Shown here piece after piece: positions 1 through 6,696 of a stretch of 34,679 bases of DNA. Position 1 is the stretch's first letter; each line of letters starts with the position of its first letter. Origin of the DNA: Lachnospiraceae bacterium (GTDB taxonomy: Bacteria > Bacillota > Clostridia > Lachnospirales > Lachnospiraceae); NCBI GenBank assembly GCA_910575565.1, contig CAJTFL010000036.1, positions 1 through 34,679 on the forward strand. Direction: 5' to 3'. Below the pieces are notes generated by a model. The model was not told the DNA's origin and did no database searches. It was given only the letters and a program-made list of their open reading frames with translations. The translations under genes were made by a program, and so were the position numbers.

Positions 1-110
1 GTGTGATGGAAGTATACCAGAATTAAAAAGAACTAAAGCAGAGAATACGACAGACCGGATTTTCCACCGGTCTAATTGTCGTGGGAAAAATTCATATTAA
101 AAATTTATAA

Positions 111-151
111 AAAACCTGCCAAAAAGTCTTGACTTTTGTTAGCAGGTTTTT
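111..151 (+). terminator. Hairpin terminator before VirB2-like gene
   Basis: The arms AAAACCTGC (111-119) and GCAGGTTTT (142-150) pair, with a further small AAAAGT/ACTTTT stem inside, and the 3' arm runs into T residues. It probably ends transcription of a gene left of the window. A second stem-loop (GACCGG 53-58 with CCGGTC 67-72, outer CGACA 48-52 with TGTCG 77-81) lies upstream without a T-run. No gene is evident in 1-150. Confidence 0.55.
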
Positions 152-171
152 GTGCCCGAATGGGCGGAAAG
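147..171 (+). repeat. 25-bp repeat, copy 1
   Basis: The 25 bases here, containing the small palindrome GCCCGAATGGGC, recur exactly at 25845-25869. Both copies follow the T-run of a hairpin terminator. Copy 1 leads into the ribosome site of the VirB2-like gene; copy 2 leads directly into the second IS110 element. Confidence 0.8.
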
Positions 172-184
172 GAGGCTGGCGGTA

Positions 185-568
185 TTGGTTCGGAAGGTGA
201 AGAAACGTCTGGAGACTGTGGGCAGAAAGGTGGAGAGTCAGATTCCCCGGATGGCGGGAGGTGCTTATGCTGCGGGGATGATGACGGTCTTGATGTGTCA
301 GACGGTATATGCAACGGATATTTTTGGTGTGGCGAAAAGCGCTATGCAGCAGGTGTACACGGATGTGGCAGGTCTGGCGACAGTGGGGGCTGTGGTGTGT
401 GCGGCTGTATGTCTGTTCCTGATGAATTTCTCTAAGTCGGGGAAGACCGTGGATGAGTCCAGGGCCTGGCTGAAGCGGATTATTATCTGCTGGGCGGCGC
501 TGATGACGTTGGGGGCTATTGTGACTTACATGGAGAAGATTATTCCACAGAGTTCATTTACACCGTAA
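185..568 (+). CDS. VirB2/TrbC-like small membrane conjugation protein
   Basis: The product is about 127 residues. It has a basic N-terminus, a hydrophobic segment ending in a signal-peptidase-like VYA|TD site (MAGGAYAAGMMTVL... near residues 23-40), and two further hydrophobic helices (AGLATVGAVVCAAVCLFL and IIICWAALMTLGAIVTYM) separated by a basic loop. That layout is typical of VirB2/TrbC pilin-like subunits encoded in Gram-positive ICEs, where they form or support the mating channel. I chose the TTG at 185 because AAAGGAGG sits about 9 bases upstream. The GTG at 152 is in frame but has no ribosome site. No other transfer gene follows: the sequence runs into an IS110 element at about 782, so this is an orphan of a conjugation cluster. 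The family is inferred from topology only. Confidence 0.5.
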   Translation: MVRKVKKRLETVGRKVESQIPRMAGGAYAAGMMTVLMCQTVYATDIFGVAKSAMQQVYTDVAGLATVGAVVCAAVCLFLMNFSKSGKTVDESRAWLKRIIICWAALMTLGAIVTYMEKIIPQSSFTP

Positions 569-781
569 ATGGGGGAGCCGGGCAAGGAAACTTGGCCGGT
601 ATTTGTTTTTATGGGATGGTGAAGGTTCTGGATGGCTTTCTGGTGGATTGACGGGCAGTATTTGTAAATGGATTGGATGGAAGTGTCTGGAACATCTATC
701 ATCTAAATTCATCTGGGGGCAGGACAGGGATAAGATGTTGCTGATTTTGAAAAAAGAAAAGGCCGGTGCTCTCCCGGCAGG

Positions 782-2141
782 AAGACCAACTATTAAAAGT
801 CAAGTAGATAATTGAAAAAAATCAAAAGAAATTTTTATAGAAAAAAGAGTACGACAACAAGACCTGCTGTCAGGCAGGCTGGAAAGGGAAAAAGATTTAA
901 GCTTTTGGAACATAAGGCTGATTATTTTTCACAACAGCATAAATAATGTTGCACATTTTTCTTGCCACAGCACCAATACAGGTTAAATGATGCTTGCCTT
1001 CGGCCCTCTTTTTCTGGTAATAGGCACTTAATACAGGGTCTTTAAAGGCGGCGACCAGGGCGGCTTGAAAAATGGCTTTCCGCAGGTATGGTGATCCGCG
1101 TTTGCTCATTACATTGTGGGCTGCTTCAAATTCGCCGGACTGCGTGACCGTGGCGTCAAGCCCGGCAAAGGCCGCCAGTTTTCTGGGACTGTCAAATTTA
1201 GAGATGTCACCTATTTCACTGATAATAGCAGCACCTGTGACATTACCGATCCCGGTAATGGTTGTAATGGGGGATTCCAGTTTTTCCATGATTCCAGCGA
1301 TTTCAGTTTCCGTTTCTTTTACCTGTTTTTCAATAAAGGCTATCTGTTCAATCAGCGCTTTGAGTTGAAAGGTAAAGCTGCTTTTGGCGAAAGTAACGCC
1401 AAAGGAACAGGATGCGGCAGCCTTTAACTGCTCTGCTTTTGCAGAGCCGACTTGCTTACGGCTGAGTTTGGCCAGCAGTTGGGCAAGAGTTTGTGATGAA
1501 ACCGACTCAAAATCAATGGGCGAAGAAAACTGGAGAAGGATCTCTTTTGAGGTCTTGCCAAAGATGTCGGAAAAAATGGACTGGTATTCAGGGAAAACCT
1601 GATCCAGTACACAGACAACCTTACGCTTCAGATCACTGATGGATTCCACCAGATAGGTGCGAAAACGCGTAAGTGAACGCAGGGAGAATAAATCCTCATC
1701 TGCGAGCCTGGTTTCGACAAACTGCCCATAACGGATTAAGTCGGCAATAAGGACAGAATCAATGATATCATTTTTCCGTTTGCGAATTTCAGTGCCCCTG
1801 CGCCAGCCATCGGTCTGAATGGGATTGATGACATGAAGAAGGAACTTCTTTTCAAAAAGAAATGAATAGACAGAGAGCCAGTAGTGTCCGGTAGCTTCCA
1901 TACCGATTTCAAAGTCGTCGGTGCTGGAAGAATAAGAAGTAAGTTTGGAAAAGAGGGAATGTCCGCCGTCCGAGGTATTGGGAAAGGAGAAAGCCTTAAA
2001 TACCACCTTTCCAGATTCATCCATCATGGAAGCGACATGGTTATTTTTACCAATATCAATGCCAACAAAAAACATACAGCCACCTCAGAAGAAAAATTTT
2101 AGATTGGGAGACCACTCGACTAATAAGCGCCACTACCTTGT
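782..2141 (-). mobile_element. IS110-family insertion sequence, copy 1 (intact transposase)
   Basis: Boundaries are taken from where similarity to the second copy (25867-26869) begins and ends, about 782 and 2141, giving roughly 1.36 kb. The element holds one transposase gene on the minus strand, about 115 bp of non-coding sequence downstream of it and at least 66 bp upstream. No long terminal inverted repeat is seen, as expected for IS110. The left end may extend beyond 2141, because copy 2 could be truncated there. The flank 2142-2340 is AT-rich and non-coding with a TCTCCT/AGGAGA hairpin near 2286-2305. Confidence 0.75.
897..2075 (-). CDS. IS110-family transposase (DEDD + transposase_20)
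   Basis: This 392-residue protein has the normal length for the family. The N-terminal RuvC-like DEDD domain starts with FVGIDIGKNNHVASM, giving the first catalytic Asp, followed by the EATGHYW motif near residue 60. The C-terminal transposase_20 domain is clear in TTITGIGNVTGAAIISEIGD and the conserved MSKRGSPYLRKA with its catalytic Ser region. It catalyses RNA-guided (bridge RNA) cut-and-paste or circle-mediated transposition in characterised relatives such as IS621. A ribosome site (GAGGTGG) precedes the ATG. The frame is complete, so this copy may be active and may have driven rearrangement with the defective copy 25 kb away. Confidence 0.92.
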   Translation of the reverse strand: MFFVGIDIGKNNHVASMMDESGKVVFKAFSFPNTSDGGHSLFSKLTSYSSSTDDFEIGMEATGHYWLSVYSFLFEKKFLLHVINPIQTDGWRRGTEIRKRKNDIIDSVLIADLIRYGQFVETRLADEDLFSLRSLTRFRTYLVESISDLKRKVVCVLDQVFPEYQSIFSDIFGKTSKEILLQFSSPIDFESVSSQTLAQLLAKLSRKQVGSAKAEQLKAAASCSFGVTFAKSSFTFQLKALIEQIAFIEKQVKETETEIAGIMEKLESPITTITGIGNVTGAAIISEIGDISKFDSPRKLAAFAGLDATVTQSGEFEAAHNVMSKRGSPYLRKAIFQAALVAAFKDPVLSAYYQKKRAEGKHHLTCIGAVARKMCNIIYAVVKNNQPYVPKA

Positions 2142-2340
2142 GCTAAATACGGAGAGAAGCCATAAGGCAACCAACATCCAACTCATACGCGGAAAGCTTA
2201 TTAGAGAGAGGGATCAGTCTTTCAAGTACGAGCAGAGGCGCTCAAGGAGGTGACGATCATCCTCTCAATCTAATAAAACTATTATCTCCTATCAGACAGG
2301 AGATGTAAAGAAGCAGGTCTGAGGGTTTATAGGTATCCCT
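2142..2340. other. Non-coding flank upstream of IS110 transposase
   Basis: There is no credible coding frame here. On the minus strand this stretch directly precedes the transposase and contains several short stems (TCTCCT/AGGAGA; GAGAGGATGATC against GATCCCTCTCTC). In the IS110 group the region 5' of the transposase encodes the bridge RNA, so this is where one would be expected if the element extends past 2141. Not demonstrated. Confidence 0.3.
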
Positions 2341-2375
2341 TGAACAACCTAAATACATTATACAAGGAGGTCGGT

Positions 2376-2459
2376 ATGAATACGTTAGAAGTGCTTACGT
2401 TGGTGCTGGTGATTTTTGCAGCCTTGACATACATAGACAATAAACACAACCGCAAGTAA
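2376..2459 (+). CDS. Putative holin-like type I toxin, 27 aa
   Basis: A very short gene with a strong ribosome site (ACAAGGAGG, 2362-2370) six bases before the ATG. The 27-residue product starts MNTLEVLTLVLVIFAALTYI and ends with a charged tail DNKHNRK. That is a single membrane helix followed by a hydrophilic end, matching the putative holin-like toxin (Hol_Tox) pattern common in Firmicutes, related in logic to Bacillus TxpA. Such peptides damage the membrane when freed from an antisense RNA. The sequence supports that scheme: a near-consensus promoter on the opposite strand (2582-2610) points at the gene's 3' end, and a bidirectional hairpin (2466-2498) separates them. Function is inference from family and layout. 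Confidence 0.65.
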   Translation: MNTLEVLTLVLVIFAALTYIDNKHNRK

Positions 2460-2465
2460 CGGAAA

Positions 2466-2498
2466 AGGCTATCCTCTACTGCCAATAGGGGATAGCCT
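2466..2498. terminator. Bidirectional hairpin at 3' end of holin-like toxin
   Basis: AGGCTATCC (2466-2474) pairs perfectly with GGATAGCCT (2490-2498). On the minus strand the stem is followed by TTTTCC, so it makes a plausible terminator for the antisense RNA started at the 2582-2610 promoter. On the plus strand it would close the toxin mRNA. Confidence 0.6.
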
Positions 2499-2581
2499 GT
2501 GATCCGTTTGAGTTTTAAACTGATTATTGTTTCCGATTGAACAACCGTCGGATATGCTAGAATCCTTCGGCTTCTATGATG

Positions 2582-2610
2582 ATTATAAACCAACACTGCG
2601 AATTTTGCAA
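2582..2610 (-). promoter_or_regulatory. Antisense RNA promoter opposite the toxin gene
   Basis: Read on the minus strand: TTGCAA (2605-2610), a 17-base spacer, then TATAAT (2582-2587). Transcription would start near 2575 and run toward the toxin gene, reaching the hairpin at 2466-2498. That predicts an antisense RNA of about 80-110 nt, the expected antitoxin of a type I system. Confidence 0.6.
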
Positions 2611-2618
2611 GAGGGTTT

Positions 2619-2653
2619 AGGAGATGGGGGTGCTTCGGCGCTCCTATTTTTTT
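2619..2653 (+). terminator. UUCG-loop rho-independent terminator
   Basis: The stem GGGGTGC - TTCG - GCGCTCC (2627-2644, with G-T pairs) is followed by TATTTTTTT. It points rightward and isolates the toxin unit from the mobilisation remnant. Between here and 2861 I see no gene. Confidence 0.65.
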
Positions 2654-2761
2654 GCGGATTTGTAGACTATATTACCTGAAAGCGGTCTTGTCCGCAAGAA
2701 GTTTTTTCTGGTTTTTATAAAGGTAGGAAGGGATGAGTGGGATTCCGCCGCCTTCGGCATT

Positions 2762-2819
2762 GTGGTAAAATCCAAAAGTTTGGATTTGTGGGAAAATCTA
2801 AACTTTGGGATTTTACCAC
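2762..2819. repeat. 58-bp near-perfect palindrome
   Basis: GTGGTAAAATCC (2762-2773) pairs with GGATTTTACCAC (2808-2819), and the inner AAAGTTTGGATTT pairs with AAATCTAAACTTT. Only about two positions per arm mismatch around a short GTGGGA loop. It lies just beyond the 3' end of the relaxase gene. It could be a terminator, a cruciform or part of a replication/transfer origin; the sequence alone does not decide. Confidence 0.8.
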
Positions 2820-2860
2820 GATGCTTCTTTTTGCTTTTAGAGCCTTTTTAGGGCAAGGGA

Positions 2861-3985
2861 TTAACGGGCAGGGTTGTTGTTCCGGTCTGGCTGTTCCTGT
2901 GCGTTTTTTGGCGGCTCTGTGCGCCCTAAATACTGGTTCAGGTTCTCTAGTTTCCGGTTCAGCGATTTCAGCTCCTTATCGCAGTTTTTGTAAGTGGCGG
3001 TCAGTTCCTTCTTCTGTGCGGTCAGCTCCTGATATTCCGCTTTCAGTTTGTCAATGTTCAAGCCTTTTAAATGGATGCCCGCCTGTTCCAGCATACGCCT
3101 TGCGCCACCATAAAGTATAATCTGGCTTTCATGCTTGCGGAAATATGCGTCAGGTTTTTTCGATTTCTTATAGGCAATATTATACGGCTTGTTGGCTTTG
3201 TATTGTTCCGCATATTTGATGATTTCCGCAAGGTCTTTCATACGGTTTTCCAGTTTCCGTACCGTCTGCTTTGCTTCCTTTCCGGTGGCGGCAGTGGCGG
3301 CGATTTTCTGTTCCAGTTCCTTAATGGAACCTACCTCATTGTACGTCTGTGCTGCAATCTTTAAATTCCGGGCCGCCACCCACCTTTGCAGTCCCGGACT
3401 GTTCTGGAATTTTTCATCAGAGGTGTCAATCAATCTCTTATCCGCATAATCTCTTTTCGGGATAACTGCCTTCCGTTCCCGTTTCAATTCTATCCGTTCT
3501 TTGATACGTTCTTTTGTATATTCCCTGCCGAGTGACTTCACACTGCCACGCACAAAACGGTCTTTGCCAAGTGGACGGAAAGAGATAAATTTGGGGGCAT
3601 CTTCCCCAAAGGCTTCGCCTTTTATCTCATAGCCTTTTGCCCGCATCAGGAGCAGAAATTCTTCATAGGTGGAGGATGCTTTGATGGCAGCGTTGATGTC
3701 TTTTCTTATCTGCGTTTTCCATGCTGTACCGTTCTTGTCTGACTGCCATTCATTATATTTTTTGCCACGCTCTCCGCCGGGAATTATGACGGAAAGGTTA
3801 TGCTCGCTGCACAGCTCGTCACTCAATTTCCGGATGCGGTAATAGCTCTGCTTGCAGTCATGGTATTTGTTGTGTTCCATGTTGTCGGCGGCACAAAAAA
3901 TGATGTGGTTGTGGACGTGACCTTTATCAATATGTGTGGTGACAACATAAGAAAATTTTCCCTCTAAAACCTTGAAGGTTTTCAT
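2861..3985 (-). pseudogene. Relaxase (MobP-type), N-terminally truncated
   Basis: The 374-residue frame begins inside the relaxase domain. Residues 18-28 contain the metal-binding histidine motif HIDKGHVHNH of relaxase/mobilization nucleases that cleave oriT. The next section (KSYYRIRKLSDELC, LSVIIPGG, then a long basic and coiled-coil C-terminus with KELEQKIAATAATGKEAKQ) matches the Tn1549-like family. The first 110 or so residues, including the catalytic tyrosine segment, are missing: homology stops at the ATG at 3985, where a radical-SAM fragment on the other strand begins. It therefore should not nick DNA. The C-terminal helical part may still be translated, but no ribosome site supports the ATG. 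Confidence 0.75.
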
Positions 3986-3997
3986 GCAGATACAGTT

Positions 3998-4568
3998 GTG
4001 AAAAGCGGGTGTATGGCAAAAGACGCAGGCATGATATTATCAGAGTTTATATTGCTTGCTTGGGATTGGTGGAAAGGAACATTCAGAGGAAAATGCAATC
4101 CAGACAGCGGATGCGCTGAACATGATTCAGCCGGATTTTATTCGTGTCCATGCAACCGGAATAAAGCCGGAGTCCAAAATGTGGGAGTTTGTTCAGGAAG
4201 GTTCTTTCGCATTACAGTCGGAGGAAGAAATAGTAATAGAGCAAAAATTATTCTTGGAAAAGCTGTACGAAATGAACAGTTATTATGTGAATGAACATAT
4301 CATCAACCTGTTGCTGGAGGTTAGAGGGAATTTGCGGACAGATAAATTAGAAATGCTGTCTGCAATAAATAAATTTTTAGGATTGCCGGAAGATGAAAAA
4401 CTTCTATTCATTGTAGGCAGGCGGCTTAACATTTTCTTTATGCTGGATGATTTGAAAAAGCCTAAACAGTATCAAAAAGCACAGGAATGTATGGAGAAGA
4501 TTTTGCAGAAAAATCCGCAGGTTGATTTTACCAGACTTTGTAATTATGTCAGGCAGTCACAGATTTAG
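3998..4568 (+). pseudogene. Radical-SAM protein, C-terminal fragment, frameshifted
   Basis: Two frames together give the C-terminal half of a COG1032-type radical-SAM enzyme. The first frame carries AKDAGMILSEFILL and the second, from about 4056, carries LGIGGKEHSEENAIQTAD...NMIQPDFIRVHA, then an EEEIVIEQKLFLEKL helix and a helical tail ending at 4568. The break lies around 4050-4062. The N-terminal CxxxCxxC cluster domain is absent; the sequence starts at the junction with the truncated relaxase. No catalytic function is possible as it stands. The second frame could still yield a 170-residue protein from the TTG at 4056, but there is no good ribosome site. Confidence 0.6.
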
Positions 4569-4650
4569 AACAATAAGAGAACCCGCATAGCTGTTTCAAG
4601 TTTTTGCTGTGCAGGTTCTTTTTTGCCATAAGGATAGTCGATAAAAATAA

Positions 4651-5013
4651 TTATTTTTTGCTTTGGGAAGGGCAGCATACAGGCTGTATATCCAATCCGT
4701 CCAAATATGATGTTCCACAATCGCACATGGCGTTCAGTACAGGTATGATGCTTTTTCCAAAGGCAGTAAGAGAGTAGATTGTTTTAGGCGGCTTTTCTGG
4801 AATTACTTCTCTGTTTATCATGCCGCAATCTTCTAAATCATGGAGCTGACCGGAGAGCATTTTAGGGGTTGCTTTTGGGATAAGGCGTTGCAGTTCCATA
4901 TAGTGTAATGGCTGTGATTTTAAATGCCACAATACCAGAGGTTTATATTTCCCGCCAATCAGGGACAGGGTAGCTTCTACGGGACAGTTAAATTGCTTTT
5001 GTTCAATTTTCAT
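4651..5013 (-). CDS. HxlR-family transcriptional regulator
   Basis: The 120-residue product has the HxlR winged-helix core: CPVEATLSLIGGKYKPLVLWHL near residue 10, GxLQRLIP..TPKMLSGQLHDLE (recognition helix), and the wing PEKPPKTIYSLTAFGKSI. A cysteine-containing tail (CDCG, PVCCP) follows. HxlR regulators such as YodB/HypR sense electrophiles or disulfide stress through cysteines. I chose the ATG at 5013 because GGAG lies just before it; an upstream in-frame ATG at 5064 lacks a ribosome site. It is divergent from a nitroreductase gene, the usual arrangement in which the regulator controls that neighbour. Thiol sensing by this protein is inference. Confidence 0.88.
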   Translation of the reverse strand: MKIEQKQFNCPVEATLSLIGGKYKPLVLWHLKSQPLHYMELQRLIPKATPKMLSGQLHDLEDCGMINREVIPEKPPKTIYSLTAFGKSIIPVLNAMCDCGTSYLDGLDIQPVCCPSQSKK

Positions 5014-5159
5014 TTTGCTTCTCCTAACTGCAAGGGTGCTATCTTTTTTGAAAGTATCTATCAAAAAAGTGCAATCTTGCGGAATTATATTTCAGCGTTA
5101 CAATAGAGTTGTCAGTTGGTTTGGCATACTAAATATAACATAAGAAAGGACTTGATACT

Positions 5160-5678
5160 ATGGATTTTTTAAACATTGCAAAACAGCGTTTCTCTGTACG
5201 CAGCTACACAGATCAGGCGGTGGAAAAGGAAAAACTGGATAAGATTCTGGAAGCTGCCCATGTAGCTCCAACCGCCGCTAACCTCCAGCCTGTGCATCTG
5301 ATTGTGGTGCAAAGCAAAGAGGGACTTGAAAAAATAGGACAGGGGGCAAATCTTTACGGTGCGCCGCTGGCAATCATCGTCTGCGCTGACCATGAAAAGG
5401 CATGGGTGCGCCCGTTTGATAAGAAGCAGACAGGTGATATTGATACCTCCATTCTGACAGACCACATGATGCTTCAGGCTACGGAGTTGGGACTTGGCTC
5501 TGTATGGATTTGCTATTTCAAGCCGGATGTTATCCGCAGGGAATTTGGACTTCCTGAAAATCTGGAACCCGTCAATATCCTTGCAATCGGTTATTCGGAT
5601 GAAGAAGCCGCTGATCCGGAACGCCATTCAAAGATGCGTATTCCGATAAACCAGTTGGTATCATACGAAAATCTGTAA
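5160..5678 (+). CDS. Nitroreductase-family FMN oxidoreductase
   Basis: The 172-residue product has the nitroreductase fold signature. It starts FLNIAKQRFSVRSYTDQAV, continues with the active-site-side helix LEAAHVAPTAANLQPVHLIVV, and has the FMN-binding tail GLGSVWICYF and LPENLEPVNILAIGY. Such proteins reduce quinones or nitro compounds with NAD(P)H. The ribosome site AGAAAGGA precedes the ATG at 5160. The gene is divergent from an HxlR regulator 146 bp away, as in the Bacillus yodB-yodC pair, so redox or electrophile induction is likely. The length is normal for the short subgroup and no defect is seen. Confidence 0.9.
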   Translation: MDFLNIAKQRFSVRSYTDQAVEKEKLDKILEAAHVAPTAANLQPVHLIVVQSKEGLEKIGQGANLYGAPLAIIVCADHEKAWVRPFDKKQTGDIDTSILTDHMMLQATELGLGSVWICYFKPDVIRREFGLPENLEPVNILAIGYSDEEAADPERHSKMRIPINQLVSYENL

Positions 5679-5708
5679 TGGGAGCGATTGCGAATATTTG
5701 AACATAAT

Positions 5709-5733
5709 GGGCAGTGCGCACAGCGTACTGTCC
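5709..5733 (+). terminator. Weak terminator after nitroreductase
   Basis: GGCAGT and ACTGTC arms around a GC-rich loop are followed by GTTGTGTTTTA. It lies between two convergent genes (nitroreductase and arsR-type). The stem is short, so the assignment is tentative. Confidence 0.35.
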
Positions 5734-5741
5734 GTTGTGTT

Positions 5742-6065
5742 TTATGGATACCGTTCAGAAATATGCGCATATGTTTCTTCCAGAATCCACTGAATGTGTT
5801 CGTCCTGAATACTGTAAAAGACCTTTTTGCCTTCCTTGCGGGAACGGACTAACCTTGCAATGCGAAGTTCATGTAGTTGATGGGATATAGCAGATTCAGT
5901 GACTTCAATTTTCTTTGCAAGTTCGCTCACACAATATTCCTGCTTCATCAAATGCCAGAGTATTTTCATTCGGGTGTAATCGCCCATTGCTTTGTGTAAT
6001 TCTGTTAATTGTTCCAGTTCGGAAGAATTGGGGACAGAAAAAATTGTTTTGTTTGTTTGATTCAT
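5742..6065 (-). CDS. ArsR/SmtB-family zinc-type metal sensor
   Basis: The 107-residue winged-helix repressor has a core running from AMGDYTRMKILWHLM through EYCVSELAKKIEVTESAISHQLHELR (recognition helix) to the wing RSRKEGKKVFYSI. The C-terminal helix reads DEHIQWILEETYAHISE. Asp, His two residues on, His eleven after that and Glu three later reproduce the alpha-5 zinc site spacing of SmtB/CzrA (D-x-H-x10-H-x2-E). The alpha-3 cysteine pair of CadC-type sensors is incomplete (one Cys). This points to Zn/Co sensing that releases DNA. GGAG precedes the ATG. It is divergent from a second ArsR gene and convergent with the nitroreductase. Confidence 0.9.
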   Translation of the reverse strand: MNQTNKTIFSVPNSSELEQLTELHKAMGDYTRMKILWHLMKQEYCVSELAKKIEVTESAISHQLHELRIARLVRSRKEGKKVFYSIQDEHIQWILEETYAHISERYP

Positions 6066-6155
6066 AGTGTTGCTCCAATCTTATGTATACCCTTTCGGGC
6101 ATTCCGTAATCCATACTCCTTCGGAGTGGGCGTTGCACGACAAGGTATAAGCTGT

Positions 6156-6184
6156 TTGACAGACCATAGGTATATGAGTATCAT
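6156..6184 (+). promoter_or_regulatory. Promoter of second ArsR gene
   Basis: TTGACA (6156-6161), a 17-base spacer and TATCAT (6179-6184). The spacer and -10 hold an AT-rich, partly symmetrical TATATGAGTATCATA that resembles ArsR/CadC operators, which would let the neighbouring sensors block RNA polymerase. Confidence 0.6.
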
Positions 6185-6210
6185 AATTTTATCTGGAAGG
6201 GGGTGGTTAA

Positions 6211-6582
6211 ATGCCACACTATAACTTACCTCACAATCATGGACAGAATATTGAGAAAGTCCTAGATAAGATTCCACCTGCAGAACGGTTCAAAGATATA
6301 GCGTTTTTGTTCCAGCAATTAGATGATCCTACAAGGTTGCGGATTTTGTGGCTGTTATGCCATTGTGAGGAATGTGTCTGCAATATAGCGGCGGCTGTTG
6401 GTATGAGCGCACCTGCTGTGTCGCACCACCTTCGGGTTTTAAAGAAAAGCGGGATTATATCAAGCCGGAGGGAAGGAAAGGAAGTATACTATTCTCTGTC
6501 TAAAACGCCACAGGCGAAATTGCTGCACCATTCCATAGATGCTTTATTTGAATGCGAGTTATGTAATGGCTCGCATTCATGA
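6211..6582 (+). CDS. ArsR/CadC-family metal sensor with cysteine site
   Basis: This 123-residue protein has the ArsR winged-helix core: LDDPTRLRILWLL, then NIAAAVGMSAPAVSHHLRVLKKSG and the wing SRREGKEVYYSL. Unlike its divergent neighbour it has a cysteine-rich alpha-3 segment, CHCEECVC, like the CVC motif of CadC/ArsR sensors of Cd, Pb, Zn or As, and a second pair CELC near the C-terminus. The N-terminus is rich in His (MPHYNLPHNHG), which could add ligands. The ribosome site is GGAAGGGGG. It is convergent with a Zn/Cd-type P1B ATPase, the likely physiological partner, across a shared terminator. The exact metal is not determinable here. Confidence 0.9.
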   Translation: MPHYNLPHNHGQNIEKVLDKIPPAERFKDIAFLFQQLDDPTRLRILWLLCHCEECVCNIAAAVGMSAPAVSHHLRVLKKSGIISSRREGKEVYYSLSKTPQAKLLHHSIDALFECELCNGSHS

Positions 6583-6641
6583 GCAAGTAGCGTAGCGGAT
6601 TGCGAATGTCCTCTTTTTGTCCTGTCCAACCGATATTTAAG

Positions 6642-6674
6642 AAAATGCGCTACCTTGTGGGGTGTAGCGCATTT
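6642..6674. terminator. Bidirectional terminator between ArsR and P1B ATPase
   Basis: AAAATGCGCTAC (6642-6653) pairs with GTAGCGCATTT (6664-6674), followed by CTGTTGTGTTTTT. It separates two convergent genes. Confidence 0.75.
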
Positions 6675-6696
6675 CTGTTGTGTTTTTAAATTGACT

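Noticed and set aside
603..815. 70-residue frame after the VirB2-like gene
   Set aside because: No ribosome site, low-complexity Gly/Trp content, and it runs into the IS110 end. It may be the collapsed start of a VirB6/TrbL-type gene but cannot be supported.
2327..2596. Minus-strand frame covering the holin-like toxin
   Set aside because: It is antisense to a better supported small gene, has no ribosome site, and the strand is explained by the predicted antisense RNA.
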